DNA of 64,000 bases from Xenorhabdus mauleonii (GCF_900113945.1 NZ_FORG01000015.1:52207-116206), one strand, 5' to 3'. Positions 17,113-28,995 are shown, counted from the stretch's first letter. The notes: generated from the sequence alone by a model not told the origin. Program-made: numbers and translations.

Positions 17113-18012
17113 ATGAGCATAAATTATGGGCGATGGGTCAGCACGGCTGCGTTGGCGGCGACGGTGCTGGCCAGTATTATATTGATTGTAAAAATCTTTG
17201 CGTGGTGGATAACGGGGTCGGTGAGTTTATTGGCGGCACTGGTAGATTCTTTGGTTGATCTAGCCGCATCTCTGACCAATTTTTTTGCTGTACGTTATTC
17301 ACTTCAACCGGCTGATGAAGAACACGCTTTTGGGCATGGCAAAGCCGAATCATTGGCCGCGTTGGCTCAAAGTATGTTTATTTGTGGTTCGGCAATCTTC
17401 CTGTTTTTGACCGGTTTTCAGCATCTTGTTTCCCCGAAGCCACTGGAGCATGCGGAGCTGGGTGTCTGGGTCATCGTTATTGCTCTGGTATCGACATTAT
17501 GTTTAGTGACGTTCCAGAAATGGGTGATCAATAAGACCCAAAGTCAGGCCATTCGTGCGGATATGCTGCACTATAAATCTGATCTATTGATGAATGGAGC
17601 CATTTTGCTGGCGTTGGTTTTGAGTTTGTATGGCTTTAAGCGTGCAGATGCATTATTTGCACTGGGAATTGGGGTTTATATCCTCTACAGCGCATTACGG
17701 ATGGGATATGATGCCGTACAGTCTTTGCTGGACAGGGCGTTGCCGGATGAAGAACGGCAGGAAATTATTAATATTATCCAGGGTTATCCCGGCATATCCG
17801 GCGGACATAATTTACGCACCCGTCAATCGGGGCCGACCCGCTTTATCCAGTTTCATCTGGAAATTGATGATAATTTGCCATTGGTACAGGCTCATGCTTT
17901 GTCTGAAGGTGTTGAAAATAAATTGCGGGAACGTTTTCCGGGTGCCGATATTATTATTCATCAAGATCCGAGCTCTGAAGTACCTGAAGAACATAAAAAC
18001 CGCTGGGATTGA
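17113..18012 (+). CDS. Cation efflux pump FieF (ferrous iron/zinc)
   Basis: Cation diffusion facilitator of 299 residues (E. coli 300) with six membrane segments and a cytoplasmic C-terminal domain. The transport-site residues D45 and D49 (L-V-D-S-L-V-D), the F-G-H-G-K-A-E loop and the H-Y-K-S-D element of helix five are all present. It exports Fe(II) and Zn(II) with proton exchange. The family's C-terminal dimer domain with H-x-D positions follows. The gene trails the CdsA-like gene by 27 bases, so it is probably cotranscribed with the acyltransferase pair. Confidence 0.95.
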   Translation: MSINYGRWVSTAALAATVLASIILIVKIFAWWITGSVSLLAALVDSLVDLAASLTNFFAVRYSLQPADEEHAFGHGKAESLAALAQSMFICGSAIFLFLTGFQHLVSPKPLEHAELGVWVIVIALVSTLCLVTFQKWVINKTQSQAIRADMLHYKSDLLMNGAILLALVLSLYGFKRADALFALGIGVYILYSALRMGYDAVQSLLDRALPDEERQEIINIIQGYPGISGGHNLRTRQSGPTRFIQFHLEIDDNLPLVQAHALSEGVENKLRERFPGADIIIHQDPSSEVPEEHKNRWD

Positions 18013-18215
18013 GGGCGAACTTATCCATAATCAAAAGAACGTCAAAAAATAGACATAATCTTAATGCAGAGTGAGTGTTTTTCCGTATCATAGATTCTGT
18101 TGAATCAATTCAGCTTATGAATTGACAATCAAGGTTTTGTAAAATTGCCGTAACTCTTCCCTCAGGAAGTCATCAGCAGATTGATAAATATTATATTTAC
18201 AAGTCAGAGGTCATC

Positions 18216-19193
18216 ATGGTCAACAAGATTAAAAGAATCGGAGTCTTAACGAGTGGCGGTGATGCGCCTGGTATGAACGCCGCTATTCGTGGTGTTGTTC
18301 GTGCCGCTCTAAGCGAAGGGTTGGAGGTTTGCGGCATTTATGATGGCTATCTGGGGCTGTATGAAAACCGTATGAAAAAGCTCGACCGCTTTAGTGTTTC
18401 TGACATGATTAATCGCGGTGGTACATTTTTGGGGTCAGCACGCTTTCCAGAGTTCAGGGATGATAAAGTCCGCGAGACTGCCATTGAGAATCTGCGCAAA
18501 AATGATATTGATGCGCTGGTGGTTATCGGTGGTGATGGCTCTTATTTGGGTGCGAAGAAACTGACTGAAGCGGGCTTCCCTTGCATTGGCTTGCCGGGAA
18601 CGATAGATAATGATGTTGCCGGTACGGATTACACCATTGGTTATTTCACAGCACTGGAAACGGTGGTTGAGGCGATTGACCGCCTGCGTGATACATCGAC
18701 TTCTCACAAACGTATCTCTATTGTTGAAGTGATGGGCCGTTATTGCGGTGATTTGACCTTATCGGCGGCAATTGCAGGTGGATGTGAGTTTATTGTTCTG
18801 CCTGAAAATGAAATCCCCTTTGATCGCGAAGAATTGTTGGCTGAAATTAAGGCTGGCATTGATAAAGGCAAGCGTCACGCGATCGTTGCTATCACTGAAC
18901 ATGTTTGTGATGTTGATGAGCTGGCAAAATATATTGAGGCAGAAACTCGTCATGAAACCCGTGCAACGGTATTGGGGCATATTCAGCGTGGCGGAGCGCC
19001 TGTGGCTTATGACCGTATCCTTGCCTCCCGCATGGGCGCATATTCTGTCCAGTTATTGCTGGAAGGGCATGGGGGTCGCTGTGTCGGGATCCAGAACGAG
19101 AAACTGGTTCATCACGATATCATTGATGCGGTTCAAAATATGAAACGTATCTTCAAGAAAGAGTGGCTGGAAACCGCGAAGAAACTTTACTGA
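18216..19193 (+). CDS. 6-phosphofructokinase I (PfkA)
   Basis: Glycolytic enzyme phosphorylating fructose 6-phosphate with ATP, 325 residues against 320 in E. coli. Visible landmarks are [13 protein letters not shown] at the start, the G-G-D-G-S ATP site, the G-T-I-D-N-D catalytic loop with its base Asp, and the G-H-I-Q-R-G-G substrate site. Three extra residues lie at the N-terminus and a short insertion near the E-N-E-I-P-F segment. An AGAGG ribosome binding site precedes the ATG. The 200-bp space upstream should hold its own promoter. Confidence 0.97.
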   Translation: MVNKIKRIGVLTSGGDAPGMNAAIRGVVRAALSEGLEVCGIYDGYLGLYENRMKKLDRFSVSDMINRGGTFLGSARFPEFRDDKVRETAIENLRKNDIDALVVIGGDGSYLGAKKLTEAGFPCIGLPGTIDNDVAGTDYTIGYFTALETVVEAIDRLRDTSTSHKRISIVEVMGRYCGDLTLSAAIAGGCEFIVLPENEIPFDREELLAEIKAGIDKGKRHAIVAITEHVCDVDELAKYIEAETRHETRATVLGHIQRGGAPVAYDRILASRMGAYSVQLLLEGHGGRCVGIQNEKLVHHDIIDAVQNMKRIFKKEWLETAKKLY

Positions 19194-19387
19194 GTTTCTC
19201 CCCTGATTTTTCCTGAACGAGAAAAAATAGCAGCAAAAAAATTTCCGGGATGGCCGCGTAATGTGGCTGTCTCGCCTCCCATATTCTTCTCCAGCATAAG
19301 CAGGAATTTTAAATTATTTCTGCGTCATAGCGCTTTCTGTCAGTTTTTATGGTGAAAAATCATAGTAGCTTAAGGAAGCATGTCATT

Positions 19388-20428
19388 GTGGTTATGAAAA
19401 TTGGGGTTATAAAAACAGGGGTGCAAAGATACATTGCACCGGCGATCTTTTTGATAGTTTTGGCAATGGCATTGATGGCAAGCCGTGCCTGGGCAAAAGA
19501 GAGCCAACTTTTAAATGTATCCTATGATCCGACTCGTGAATTGTACCAACAGTATGATCAGGCCTTCAGTGAATACTGGCACAAAAAAACGGGCGATACT
19601 GTCAAAATCCGGCAATCTCACGGAGGCTCAAGTAAGCAGGCAACTTCAGTCATCAATGGTCTTCAGGCGGATGTCGTTACTTTAGCGCTGGCATATGATG
19701 TGAATGCCATCGCGGAAAGTGGCCGGATTGATAAAAATTGGATTAAACGTTTGCCGGACAACTCGGCACCTTATACATCAACGATTGTTTTTTTGGTGAG
19801 AAAGGGCAATCCTAAGCAGATCAAAGATTGGTCAGATTTAATTCGTCCGGATGTCTCTGTTGTTACCCCAAATCCGAAAACTTCCGGTGGTGCTCGTTGG
19901 AATTATCTGGCTGCCTGGGGATATGCGCTGGCGCAGAACAATCAAGATCCCGCCAAAGCCAAAGAATTTGTGAAGGCACTCTATAAAAATGTTGAAGTGC
20001 TGGATTCCGGCGCGCGTGGAGCAACGAATACTTTTGTCGAGCGTGGTATCGGTGATGTGTTAATTGCATGGGAAAACGAAGCCCTCTTGGCGATGAATGC
20101 CTTGGGCAAAGGACAATTTGAAATTGTGACACCGAGCATTTCTATTCTGGCTGAGCCAACGGTTGCGGTTGTCGATAAAGTAGTTGATAAGCGCGGGACG
20201 CGTGAACTGGCTACGGAATATCTGAAATACCTTTATTCTCCGGTCGGGCAGGAGATTGCGGCCAAAAATTATTATCGTCCTCGTGATAAGGCTATTGCAG
20301 AAAAATACCATGCTGTTTTTCCGACGCTGAAACTTTTCACGATTGATGATGTTTTTGGTGGCTGGGATAAAGCGCAGAAGGAACATTTTGTAACAGGCGG
20401 GACTTTCGACGAAATACTTCGTCGTTAA
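19388..20428 (+). CDS. Periplasmic sulfate-binding protein Sbp
   Basis: Sulfate/thiosulfate ABC-transporter binding protein. The mature part matches E. coli Sbp closely ([11 protein letters not shown], the S-H-G-G-S-x-K-Q-A anion loop, N-W-K/N-Y-L-A-A-W-G). The leader has a long hydrophobic run ending A-S-R-A-W-A before K-E-S-Q, a clear signal peptidase site. The GTG at 19388 is chosen because AAGGAAG lies nine bases upstream; an ATG at 19394 and a farther one at 19349 are alternatives. In E. coli cdh follows sbp, but here the next gene is the convergent tpiA, so cdh is missing. Confidence 0.95.
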   Translation: MVMKIGVIKTGVQRYIAPAIFLIVLAMALMASRAWAKESQLLNVSYDPTRELYQQYDQAFSEYWHKKTGDTVKIRQSHGGSSKQATSVINGLQADVVTLALAYDVNAIAESGRIDKNWIKRLPDNSAPYTSTIVFLVRKGNPKQIKDWSDLIRPDVSVVTPNPKTSGGARWNYLAAWGYALAQNNQDPAKAKEFVKALYKNVEVLDSGARGATNTFVERGIGDVLIAWENEALLAMNALGKGQFEIVTPSISILAEPTVAVVDKVVDKRGTRELATEYLKYLYSPVGQEIAAKNYYRPRDKAIAEKYHAVFPTLKLFTIDDVFGGWDKAQKEHFVTGGTFDEILRR

Positions 20429-20495
20429 TTTATTTTTGCCGCTAATTTCTGAATGGCTAACAGTTGGGCCAATGATTTGGCGCTGTAGGCGAGAT

Positions 20496-20533
20496 AAAAA
20501 ACCGCCACAAATCACGATCTGTGGCGGTTTTTT
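20496..20533. terminator. Bidirectional terminator between sbp and tpiA
   Basis: A perfect 14-bp stem with six A at its 5' foot and six T at its 3' foot, around a 10-base loop. It serves both convergent genes. Confidence 0.92.
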
Positions 20534-20552
20534 CATGTCTGTCGTAAAGCAA

Positions 20553-21320
20553 TTATGCTTTTTTAGCGTCTGCGGCCGCTTTTACGATCACAGCAAAAGC
20601 ATCGGCTTTCAGGGATGCGCCACCGACCAGAGCGCCATCAATATCAGGCTGGGTGAACAGCTCTGCCGCATTGCCGGCATTGACGGAACCGCCGTATTGG
20701 ATAATGACTTGTTCAGCGATAGCGGCATCTTGCTTCGCAATATGGTCACGGATGAATTTATGAACTGCTTGCGCTTGGGCAGGAGTTGCAGATTTGCCGG
20801 TGCCGATGGCCCAAACAGGTTCGTAGGCAATAACGGTATCTTTGAACGCACTGGCGCCCAGCGTATTCAAAACAGCATCAATTTGTCGTGCACAAACAGC
20901 TTCGGTCTGGCCGGCTTCATTTTCCTGCTCAGTTTCACCGATGCACAGAACGGGGATTAGACCCTGTTCTTTCAGAACAGCGAATTTTTTGGCGATGAAC
21001 TCATCACTTTCTTTGTGATAAGTGCGGCGCTCAGAATGGCCGATAATGATGTATTTCGCGCCAAGGTCTTTCAGCATTTCAGCGGAAGTTTCACCCGTGA
21101 ATGCGCCAGAAAGGTTAACGCCAACATCTTGTGCACCGAGGGCGATACGGCTGCCTGCCAGGGCATCTTTTGCCTGAGAAACATAAATTGTTGGTGGTGC
21201 AATAGCGACGCCGCAGCCGTCAATGTTGCTCAATTCTTTACGCAGGCCTGCAATCAGGTCGTTAACCATGTGGGTACTGCCATTTAATTTCCAGTTACCC
21301 ATAACGAGTGGATGTCGCAT
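20553..21320 (-). CDS. Triosephosphate isomerase TpiA
   Basis: Glycolytic isomerase of 255 residues, the same length as in E. coli. The N-W-K-L-N-G strand carries the catalytic Lys, I-I-G-H-S-E-R-R the electrophilic His, and [11 protein letters not shown] the catalytic Glu and flexible lid. The I-I-Q-Y-G-G-S-V phosphate loop follows. A GGAGG ribosome binding site lies before the ATG. The gene stands alone, between a bidirectional terminator and yiiQ, which runs in the same direction. Confidence 0.98.
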   Translation of the reverse strand: MRHPLVMGNWKLNGSTHMVNDLIAGLRKELSNIDGCGVAIAPPTIYVSQAKDALAGSRIALGAQDVGVNLSGAFTGETSAEMLKDLGAKYIIIGHSERRTYHKESDEFIAKKFAVLKEQGLIPVLCIGETEQENEAGQTEAVCARQIDAVLNTLGASAFKDTVIAYEPVWAIGTGKSATPAQAQAVHKFIRDHIAKQDAAIAEQVIIQYGGSVNAGNAAELFTQPDIDGALVGGASLKADAFAVIVKAAADAKKA

Positions 21321-21468
21321 ATTTTTCCCTCCAACCAGAAAATAATCAAATTGCGAACTGAGTGAATATTCTTTCTTTGCGGAACAACATCAATGGCGAT
21401 GCCATTCCCTGTAAGCGGAATCCCGACAGTATAAAGATCATCAACATGAATAGCTCTGCGCTGCGTCA

Positions 21469-22089
21469 CTAATTTTCATTTGTTGAGGCGTCAGATAGCG
21501 ATAGCTTAATCGGTTCAATGGCGAAGGTCATTATATTTTCGCTGCTGTTCACGATGACATAACGCACTGCGCCCATTTTTTGGCTGAGCATTGACTGTTT
21601 TTCTGCGGCTTTTAACAGTTTTTCCAATTGAATTTTGGCCTGTTCCGGTGCAAGCGTTGGGTCAAATTGGCTGATCAAGGCAGTGACATACTGTTTTGTC
21701 AGTGCGCAATTTTTCTCATTTTCCTGTGCAGTTTGTGCAGGCAGCAATGTAATTTGCAGGCTTTTAATTTTTTCACTGCCTCGTTCCAGTATTGCCGACG
21801 AGTAGATGTTTTCATTGATTTTGCTGGCTGCACGGATGAAAGGCTGGGAGATATCTTTACTGGCGACGACCTTGTATTCGTACAGCGGGATTTTAGGATT
21901 CTTTTTGTTATATTTTTCCCGAAAGACAGGAATGGTATCTTCGAAAGTAGGGGAGTCCGGCAGCAGATATATCAACGGTGAGCGTGTTTCTGGTGTGATG
22001 GAAGGCTCATCAGCAACGGTTGATAATGGCAAACTGATGCCAAAAGCGATTAAAATTGTCACCAGAAGTTTATTTATGCCTGTTTTCAT
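21469..22089 (-). CDS. Secreted DUF1454 protein YiiQ
   Basis: Protein of about 206 residues from the ATG at 22089, with a signal peptide of about 25 residues (hydrophobic run, then V-A before D-E-P). It resembles E. coli YiiQ, especially in the A-A-S-K-I-N-E-N-x-Y block and the F-A-V-E-P-I-K-L-x-L-S-x-S C-terminus. Function is unknown; it is predicted periplasmic. A GTG four codons earlier is possible but less likely. It sits between tpiA and the divergent yiiR, the order known from E. coli. Confidence 0.88.
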   Translation of the reverse strand: MKTGINKLLVTILIAFGISLPLSTVADEPSITPETRSPLIYLLPDSPTFEDTIPVFREKYNKKNPKIPLYEYKVVASKDISQPFIRAASKINENIYSSAILERGSEKIKSLQITLLPAQTAQENEKNCALTKQYVTALISQFDPTLAPEQAKIQLEKLLKAAEKQSMLSQKMGAVRYVIVNSSENIMTFAIEPIKLSLSDASTNEN

Positions 22090-22179
22090 TTTGCTACTCA
22101 CTAAGTTAAATACTGACTTAAGTTAAATGTGACTCAGTCAAATACAGGAAAAACAGCACCCACACTTGGAAAAGAATAC

Positions 22180-22626
22180 ATGACATTACAACAATGGGGA
22201 TTCTCATTCAAAGGCCGAATTGGGCGGCGGGAATTCTGGATCGGCATCGGTATCTGTTTTGCCTTGATCTTTATACTCCTGACGCTGCATGGAATGAATG
22301 TTCTCCCCATGAATTATACCGCGATAGGTGTTGTCCTCCTGCTGTATCCAACGGCTACAATTTTTTCGAAACGCTTGCATGACCGGAATAAACGGGGCGG
22401 CTGGGCATTATTATTCGCACTGGCGTGGATATTGGTGTCTCTGGACTGGAGCGCAGTAGCACCAATATGGCAATGGGGAATCGGGCGTTTTGTACCGACG
22501 CTAATTTTTGTGATGATGATGCTGGATTGCGGTGTTTTCCGTGGCACTGAAGGTGCCAATCGTTTTGGTGAGATGGCAGAAATCGTTGATTACATTTCTG
22601 CCAATGAGCCGACCCGAAAAAGCTAA
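22180..22626 (+). CDS. DUF805 inner-membrane protein YiiR
   Basis: Membrane protein of 148 residues with about four hydrophobic segments. It starts with M-T-L-Q-Q-W-x-F-S-F-K-G-R-I-G-R-R, the N-terminus of E. coli YiiR, and contains the R-L-H-D-R-N-K-R-G-G-W loop typical of DUF805. The ATG at 22180 is preferred over one 17 codons upstream because of this match. Function is unknown. It is divergent from yiiQ and convergent with fpr. Confidence 0.88.
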   Translation: MTLQQWGFSFKGRIGRREFWIGIGICFALIFILLTLHGMNVLPMNYTAIGVVLLLYPTATIFSKRLHDRNKRGGWALLFALAWILVSLDWSAVAPIWQWGIGRFVPTLIFVMMMLDCGVFRGTEGANRFGEMAEIVDYISANEPTRKS

Positions 22627-22678
22627 TGATCAATTGATGCGGGTATGTGGCGACGGATCAGGTGATTACCAATGGTGA

Positions 22679-23425
22679 TCACCAATACTGTTCGCTGGTG
22701 ATATGCCCCGGTTTGCGGCGCAGGTGTTTTGCCATACCGCGCTGCTCTTTTAGAAGTTGTTGGGTATCCCTGACCATTTGGGGATTCCCGCACAGCATAA
22801 TATGGCTGTTTTCTGCCTGCATTGGTAAGCCTACTGAGGCTTCCAGCTTGCCATTTTCAATCAAAGCCGGGATTCGTCCCATCAGTGAGTTCGGCCATTT
22901 TTCTCGACTGACGACGGCCTGTATCCTTAATTTACCTTGAAACTTTTCTTCTAAGTTCTGCATTATCGGTAAATAACTCAGATCATTTCCCCATCTGGCA
23001 GCATGGACTAAAACGAGATTTTCAAATCGCTCCAGATTTTTTCCTTGTTGGAGAATGGAAAGATAAGGCCCGATACCTGTCCCCGTTGAGAGCATCCAAA
23101 GTGTCTGACAATCCGGTATTTCATCAAGAACGAAAAATCCGGCTGCTTGTTCCGTTAACAGTAGCTCATCCCCGGTTTTTAATGCTGCCAATTTGGGGCT
23201 GAGTTTCCCTTCTGGAACAGTGACTAAATAAAACTCCAGATTATTGTCATCGGGAGAGTTGACGTAAGAGTATGCGCGCTGAATGCGCACACCTTCAATT
23301 TCAAGTCCAAGTTTTGCAAATTGTCCGGCAGTAAATTTTTCAATCGGAGCATGAACTTTGAGGCTGAAGAGTGAATCTGTCCAATTAGTTATGTCGGTAA
23401 CTTTTCCTGTAACCCAGTTTGCCAT
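22679..23425 (-). CDS. Ferredoxin/flavodoxin-NADP reductase Fpr
   Basis: Flavoprotein of 248 residues, identical in length to E. coli Fpr. The FAD domain has R-A-Y-S-Y-V-N and the NADP domain has G-T-G-I-G-P-Y-L-S and V-L-V-H-A-A-R; C-G-N-P-Q-M-V lies near the end. The protein ends in an aromatic residue (Y-W) that stacks on FAD. It passes electrons from NADPH to flavodoxin or ferredoxin, for example for radical enzymes and oxidative-stress repair. No clear SoxS site was recognised upstream. The gene is divergent from emrD. Confidence 0.97.
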   Translation of the reverse strand: MANWVTGKVTDITNWTDSLFSLKVHAPIEKFTAGQFAKLGLEIEGVRIQRAYSYVNSPDDNNLEFYLVTVPEGKLSPKLAALKTGDELLLTEQAAGFFVLDEIPDCQTLWMLSTGTGIGPYLSILQQGKNLERFENLVLVHAARWGNDLSYLPIMQNLEEKFQGKLRIQAVVSREKWPNSLMGRIPALIENGKLEASVGLPMQAENSHIMLCGNPQMVRDTQQLLKEQRGMAKHLRRKPGHITSEQYW

Positions 23426-23840
23426 TACGATTAACCTCTCTACACGATACAGGGCAAATAAAGATGCTCAGTGCAATGAGACCTCTGCGCTGAAAGTAGC
23501 TACAGAGTGGTGGAAAGATGATTTTTTCGTGACGATTTTACGCGATTGCCTGAAATAGCATTATCGATTACGTGTTACAGACTGATTGACTGGCTATCTG
23601 TGGTTTATGTGGGTTGATATGTACACTTTTGTTGACATGTGTGGGAGATTAAGCTGGTATTTTTTATTCATGTAAAATTGTATACTGCCGATAAAAAATA
23701 TAGATTGCTAAGTAAGCGAAATTGAATGACATAAATCCAATTGGGTTCTCAATAGAGCACCTGATGGTTTCTGTTATTTTCTAATGTTCTTGTTCTTTGA
23801 TAACCAATTATTCTCTGATAACCAATTGTATGTAAATGCG
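23426..23840. other. Divergent intergenic region fpr-emrD
   Basis: No gene is supported in these 415 bases. They should hold the fpr promoter to the left and the emrD promoter to the right. A TTGACA at 23632-23637 has only a weak TGGTAT partner 17 bases on, and a TATACT lies near 23681. An open frame reading out of the fpr start region has no family resemblance. Confidence 0.4.
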
Positions 23841-25028
23841 ATGAGAAAAATAGAACACTTTAATTTATTGTTGATGTTGATTGTATTAGCTGCAGTCGGG
23901 CAAATGACACAAACAATTTATGTGCCGGTGATAGCGGATATCGCGAATACCTTTAACAAACCTGCCGGTGAAGTCCAGCGGGTTATGGCCGCATATCTGT
24001 TTTCTTATGGCCTTTCGCAGATTTTTTATGGGCCGTTATCCGATAAAGTGGGGCGTCGGCCGGTTATTTTGGCGGGGATGTCTGTTTTTCTGGCTGCCAC
24101 ACTATGTGCTCTGCTTGCCCATAATTTACTGGTGCTGGTGGTTGCCAGTGCATTTCAGGGATTGGGGACGGGAGTTGCGGGTGTCATGGTGAGAACCATG
24201 CCACGGGATCTGTATACCGGTACAACATTGCGTTATGCCAATAGCTTGCTGAATATGGCAGTATTGGTCAGTCCCCTGATGGCTCCGATTATTGGCGGAG
24301 TTGCCGCCCACTACTTTGGCTGGCGTGCCTGTTATTGGTTCTTGCTGATATTTGGGGCGACGGTTGCTTTTTGCCTATTCCGGTATTTACCGGAAACCCG
24401 TCCCGCGCAGACGGCACATAACACTATGTTGGTTTCGTTCCAGCAATTACTTTCCCATAGTTCCTTCGTGGCATATCTGATTATGCTGGTGGGAGGGTTG
24501 GCTGGCGTCGCTGTTTTTGAAGCCAGCAGTGGCGTGTTGATGGGGGCTGTTTTGGGGCTGGATAGTTTAACTGTCAGTATTTTGTTTATTTTTCCCATTC
24601 CAGCGGCTTTCGTTGGGGCTTGGTACGCAGGTCGCGAAGGTAAAACATTTTATCGGTTGATGTGGCATTCCGTCATTTGTTGCCTGCTGGCAGGGGCATT
24701 GATGTGGCTACCCGGCTTGTTTGGGATTATGAATGTCTGGACATTGCTGATACCTGCCACTTTATTCTTTTTTGGCGCAGGGATGCTGTTTCCACTGGCG
24801 ACAACAGGTGCGATGGAACCATTCCCTTATTTGGCGGGTGCGGCGGGAGCTTTGGTTGGAGGATTCCAGAATATAGGTTCAGGATTGGCAACGTGGCTGT
24901 CAGCAATGCTGCCACAAAATGGCCAATTCAGCGTAGGTCTGTTGATGTTCTCAATGGCTTTGCTGATCCTCTTTTTCTGGTTGCCGATTTCCCAACGGCT
25001 TCAACGCAAAGAGCATATGGTTTTATAA
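23841..25028 (+). CDS. Multidrug efflux MFS transporter EmrD
   Basis: Protein of 395 residues (E. coli EmrD 394) with 12 membrane segments. After helix two it has the MFS loop motif G-P-L-S-D-K-V-G-R-R-P-V, and I-G-G-V-A in helix five belongs to the drug-proton antiporter group. The ATG at 23841 gives the E. coli-like N-terminus; 19 more codons are open upstream. In E. coli emrD lies elsewhere on the chromosome, whereas here it occupies the space between fpr and glpK where E. coli has glpX. Confidence 0.92.
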   Translation: MRKIEHFNLLLMLIVLAAVGQMTQTIYVPVIADIANTFNKPAGEVQRVMAAYLFSYGLSQIFYGPLSDKVGRRPVILAGMSVFLAATLCALLAHNLLVLVVASAFQGLGTGVAGVMVRTMPRDLYTGTTLRYANSLLNMAVLVSPLMAPIIGGVAAHYFGWRACYWFLLIFGATVAFCLFRYLPETRPAQTAHNTMLVSFQQLLSHSSFVAYLIMLVGGLAGVAVFEASSGVLMGAVLGLDSLTVSILFIFPIPAAFVGAWYAGREGKTFYRLMWHSVICCLLAGALMWLPGLFGIMNVWTLLIPATLFFFGAGMLFPLATTGAMEPFPYLAGAAGALVGGFQNIGSGLATWLSAMLPQNGQFSVGLLMFSMALLILFFWLPISQRLQRKEHMVL

Positions 25029-25095
25029 CGCAAAAAATGGCTCTGTCAGTGTGCCCCATGCTGGAAACAGTTTTTGGCGGGAAAGTTTAAAAATT

Positions 25096-25137
25096 AAAAG
25101 GCTCCGGCAAAGTGGAGAAACAATGCCGGAGCCTTTT
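25096..25137. terminator. Bidirectional terminator between emrD and glpK
   Basis: A 14-bp perfect stem (25096-25109 with 25124-25137) has A-rich and T-rich feet, around a 14-base loop. It serves the convergent emrD and glpFK. Confidence 0.9.
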
Positions 25138-25241
25138 ATTCGATAAACCGAAAAAGCCATTACTGAATATCGCTAATATTGAAAAAATAGCACTTCAGGT
25201 AATGGCTTAAACCGATCTCAGGTTAATTAACCTTTATGTGA

Positions 25242-26780
<1,539 letters not shown>

Positions 26781-26870
26781 TTAAGCATGTATTTTTTATT
26801 GTTTTATTGAGTTGTCATTACTGTTTGTCATAACTGTTTTCCATTGCTTCAGTTATACAGTATGGCAAAT

Positions 26871-27668
26871 TTAAACCTCGCGTGGTAAATGGCGAGTAAT
26901 AAGTTTTCGGTAACCAAAGGCACCTAAAATTGCGCCAACAATAGGCGCTGTTAATGGAACAAGGCAATAAGGGATATCTCGGCCGCCGGTCAGGGCGACA
27001 TCTCCCCAGCCAGCTAAATACGCAACCAGTTTAGGGCCGAAATCACGGGCTGGGTTCAGGGCAAATCCGGTCAGAGGGCCGAATGAGCCACCGATAACGG
27101 CAATCAGAACACCTATCAACAAAGGTGCTAAAGGGCCGCGGGGGATGCCGTTGCCATCATCAGTCAAAGCCAAAATGAGGCACAACAGGACGGCGGCAAT
27201 AATGACTTCAATGATAAACGCATGCAGTACGGAAATCTGGGATGCAGGGTATGTGGAGAACACTCCTGCCGTGAAGAGGCTTTCCTGTGATCCGCGGGCG
27301 ATATTATGTACTTGTTCATAATCAAAGAAGAGGTTGTAATACATCATGTAGACAATGGCCGCTGCGGCAAAACCACCGAGCATTTGGGCGATGATGTAAG
27401 GCAATACTTTTTTTCTATCAAAATTGGCAAATAGGCATAAGGCAATGGTGACGGCCGGATTGAGATGCGCACCGGAAATCCCTGCCGTGAGGTAAACGGC
27501 CAAGGCGACACCAAAGCCCCAGATAACGCTGATTTCCCATAAACCTAGTTGTGCACCGGCAAGTCGGGCGGCGGCAACACAGCCTAATCCGAAGAAAACG
27601 AGCAATGCCGTCCCCAAAAATTCTGAAATGCATTGACCTGATAATGTTGGAGTCGTGGTCTGGCTCAT
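26871..27668 (-). CDS. Glycerol uptake facilitator GlpF
   Basis: Aquaglyceroporin of 265 residues (E. coli 281) with six membrane helices and two half-helices carrying the N-P-A motifs (G-A-H-L-N-P-A-V and G-F-A-L-N-P-A-R-D). The D after N-P-A-R marks the glycerol-conducting rather than water-only subclass. It is the first gene of the glpF-glpK unit. Upstream lie a CRP-like site and a GlpR-like palindrome, matching catabolite and glycerol-3-phosphate control known for this operon. Confidence 0.97.
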   Translation of the reverse strand: MSQTTTPTLSGQCISEFLGTALLVFFGLGCVAAARLAGAQLGLWEISVIWGFGVALAVYLTAGISGAHLNPAVTIALCLFANFDRKKVLPYIIAQMLGGFAAAAIVYMMYYNLFFDYEQVHNIARGSQESLFTAGVFSTYPASQISVLHAFIIEVIIAAVLLCLILALTDDGNGIPRGPLAPLLIGVLIAVIGGSFGPLTGFALNPARDFGPKLVAYLAGWGDVALTGGRDIPYCLVPLTAPIVGAILGAFGYRKLITRHLPREV

Positions 27669-27827
27669 TTCTATATCCTATAAATGTACAATAAAGATTA
27701 ATTATTAGTCTTTTCTCTTATATGTAATTCGATAAAGTGTGTATTAGAGAAAGATCCCTGTGAATTTATCGTTAATGCGCGTAAACGAGAAATAGCGAAA
27801 TTGAAATCTGCGTGTTGCGTCAACAAA

Positions 27828-27845
27828 ATGAGCGAATTCGCATTT
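27828..27845. promoter_or_regulatory. GlpR-like operator
   Basis: An imperfect palindrome centred on GCGAATTCGC keeps the ATG-x2-CG-x4-CG pattern of the GlpR operator, but the last half-site differs. It lies 160 bases upstream of glpF. Confidence 0.45.
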
Positions 27846-27868
27846 GATTGCGCTTTTGTTGGGCTTGG

Positions 27869-27890
27869 AAATGTGATCTTATAGTCATTT
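27869..27890. promoter_or_regulatory. CRP binding site upstream of glpF
   Basis: AAATGTGATCTTATAGTCATTT has a perfect left half (AAATGTGA) and a partial right half of the CRP consensus. It lies between divergent glpF and zapB and most likely activates glpFK. Confidence 0.65.
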
Positions 27891-27998
27891 CGGTTTAGTC
27901 ACTATATTTCTCGTTATACTGCACATTGAAAGGATGAAACTAGACAGGCGCTAATCGGCTAAATACAATCAGAGCATTGCTTACAAGAGGGCCATAGA

Positions 27999-28241
27999 AT
28001 GTCATTTGAAGTTTTTGAAAAACTAGAATCGAAAGTTCAGCAAGCGATTGATACCATCACTTTGCTGCAAATGGAAATTGAAGAATTAAAAGAACAGAAC
28101 GCAGTATTAACCCAGGATGTCCAGAATGCGACAGACAGCCGTGAGTCATTAGTGCGTGAAAATGAGCAGCTCAAACAAGAACAAACAGCATGGCAAGAGC
28201 GCTTACGTACCTTGTTGGGTAAAATGGAAGATGTACAGTAA
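27999..28241 (+). CDS. Cell division factor ZapB
   Basis: An 80-residue protein, almost entirely coiled coil with heptads from about residue 3 to 75, close to E. coli ZapB (81). The [19 protein letters not shown] segment is diagnostic. ZapB joins the Z-ring through ZapA and links it to MatP and the chromosome terminus. It has an AGAGGG ribosome binding site and its own terminator just downstream. Confidence 0.97.
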   Translation: MSFEVFEKLESKVQQAIDTITLLQMEIEELKEQNAVLTQDVQNATDSRESLVRENEQLKQEQTAWQERLRTLLGKMEDVQ

Positions 28242-28261
28242 GGTATCTAATGACCTAGCTG

Positions 28262-28290
28262 AAAAAGGGCGATTATTACGCCCTTTTTTT
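28262..28290 (+). terminator. Terminator after zapB
   Basis: A 10-bp stem, AAAAAGGGCG with CGCCCTTTTT, around a seven-base loop and followed by further T. Confidence 0.9.
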
Positions 28291-28368
28291 CATTTTCGAC
28301 TAGTCGGGTAGAATGGCAGCCCTATCATGATGATGAGAGATAAAAGTGTAATAAGTTAATCTTCGGGT

Positions 28369-28887
28369 TTACACTTCATCTTCTTCGTCGATGTCATTGT
28401 CTTCTTCAATCTCCAGTGATACATCGGACAAAACCATGCCCGTGTTGTCTGCATAGAGATAGTCACCTGAGAAGAAAGTGACGCCACCGAAATTCACCCG
28501 GATATCACTTTCTCCGATGCCTTCGCTGTTGGAGCCGGCAGGAATGGCGGCCATTGCTTGAATGCCAATATCAAGCTCGGAAAGATAATCGACCTGGCGT
28601 ACTGCGCCATAGACGACAATGCCTTCCCACTCATTATTGACAGCCAGTTGCGCAAGTTCTGCATCGACGAGCGCCTTGCGTACTGATCCACCACCATCAA
28701 CGAGCAAAATGCGGCCATGCCCATTTTCTTCAAGTAAATCATAAAGCAGGCCATTATCTTCAAAGCATTTCACCGTGATGATTTGACCACCAAATGAAGT
28801 ACGCCCACCAAAGTTGGAAAATAGTGGTTCTACCACATTTATATCTTCTTGATAGATATCACAAAGTTCGGAAGTATCATATTTCAT
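28369..28887 (-). CDS. RNase E inhibitor RraA
   Basis: Protein of 172 residues from the ATG at 28887, matching E. coli RraA (161) from [10 protein letters not shown] onward. [12 protein letters not shown] and [11 protein letters not shown] are visible. It binds the RNase E scaffold region and dampens mRNA decay. The last part, about 11 residues, is an added tail almost wholly Glu and Asp, absent from E. coli RraA as I recall it. The gene follows menA, as in E. coli. Confidence 0.96.
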   Translation of the reverse strand: MKYDTSELCDIYQEDINVVEPLFSNFGGRTSFGGQIITVKCFEDNGLLYDLLEENGHGRILLVDGGGSVRKALVDAELAQLAVNNEWEGIVVYGAVRQVDYLSELDIGIQAMAAIPAGSNSEGIGESDIRVNFGGVTFFSGDYLYADNTGMVLSDVSLEIEEDNDIDEEDEV

Positions 28888-28995
28888 GGGATTTACGTCT
28901 GGTTTATGCAAGGAACAGACAGTATATCCTTTTAAAGTCAATGTTGGCAAAATCATCAATCTTAAAACTTGAAGATAAAATTGATACCTACTCGC

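Noticed and set aside
20436..20960. Plus-strand frame across the sbp/tpiA terminator
   Set aside because: It runs through the terminator and antisense to tpiA and resembles no protein.
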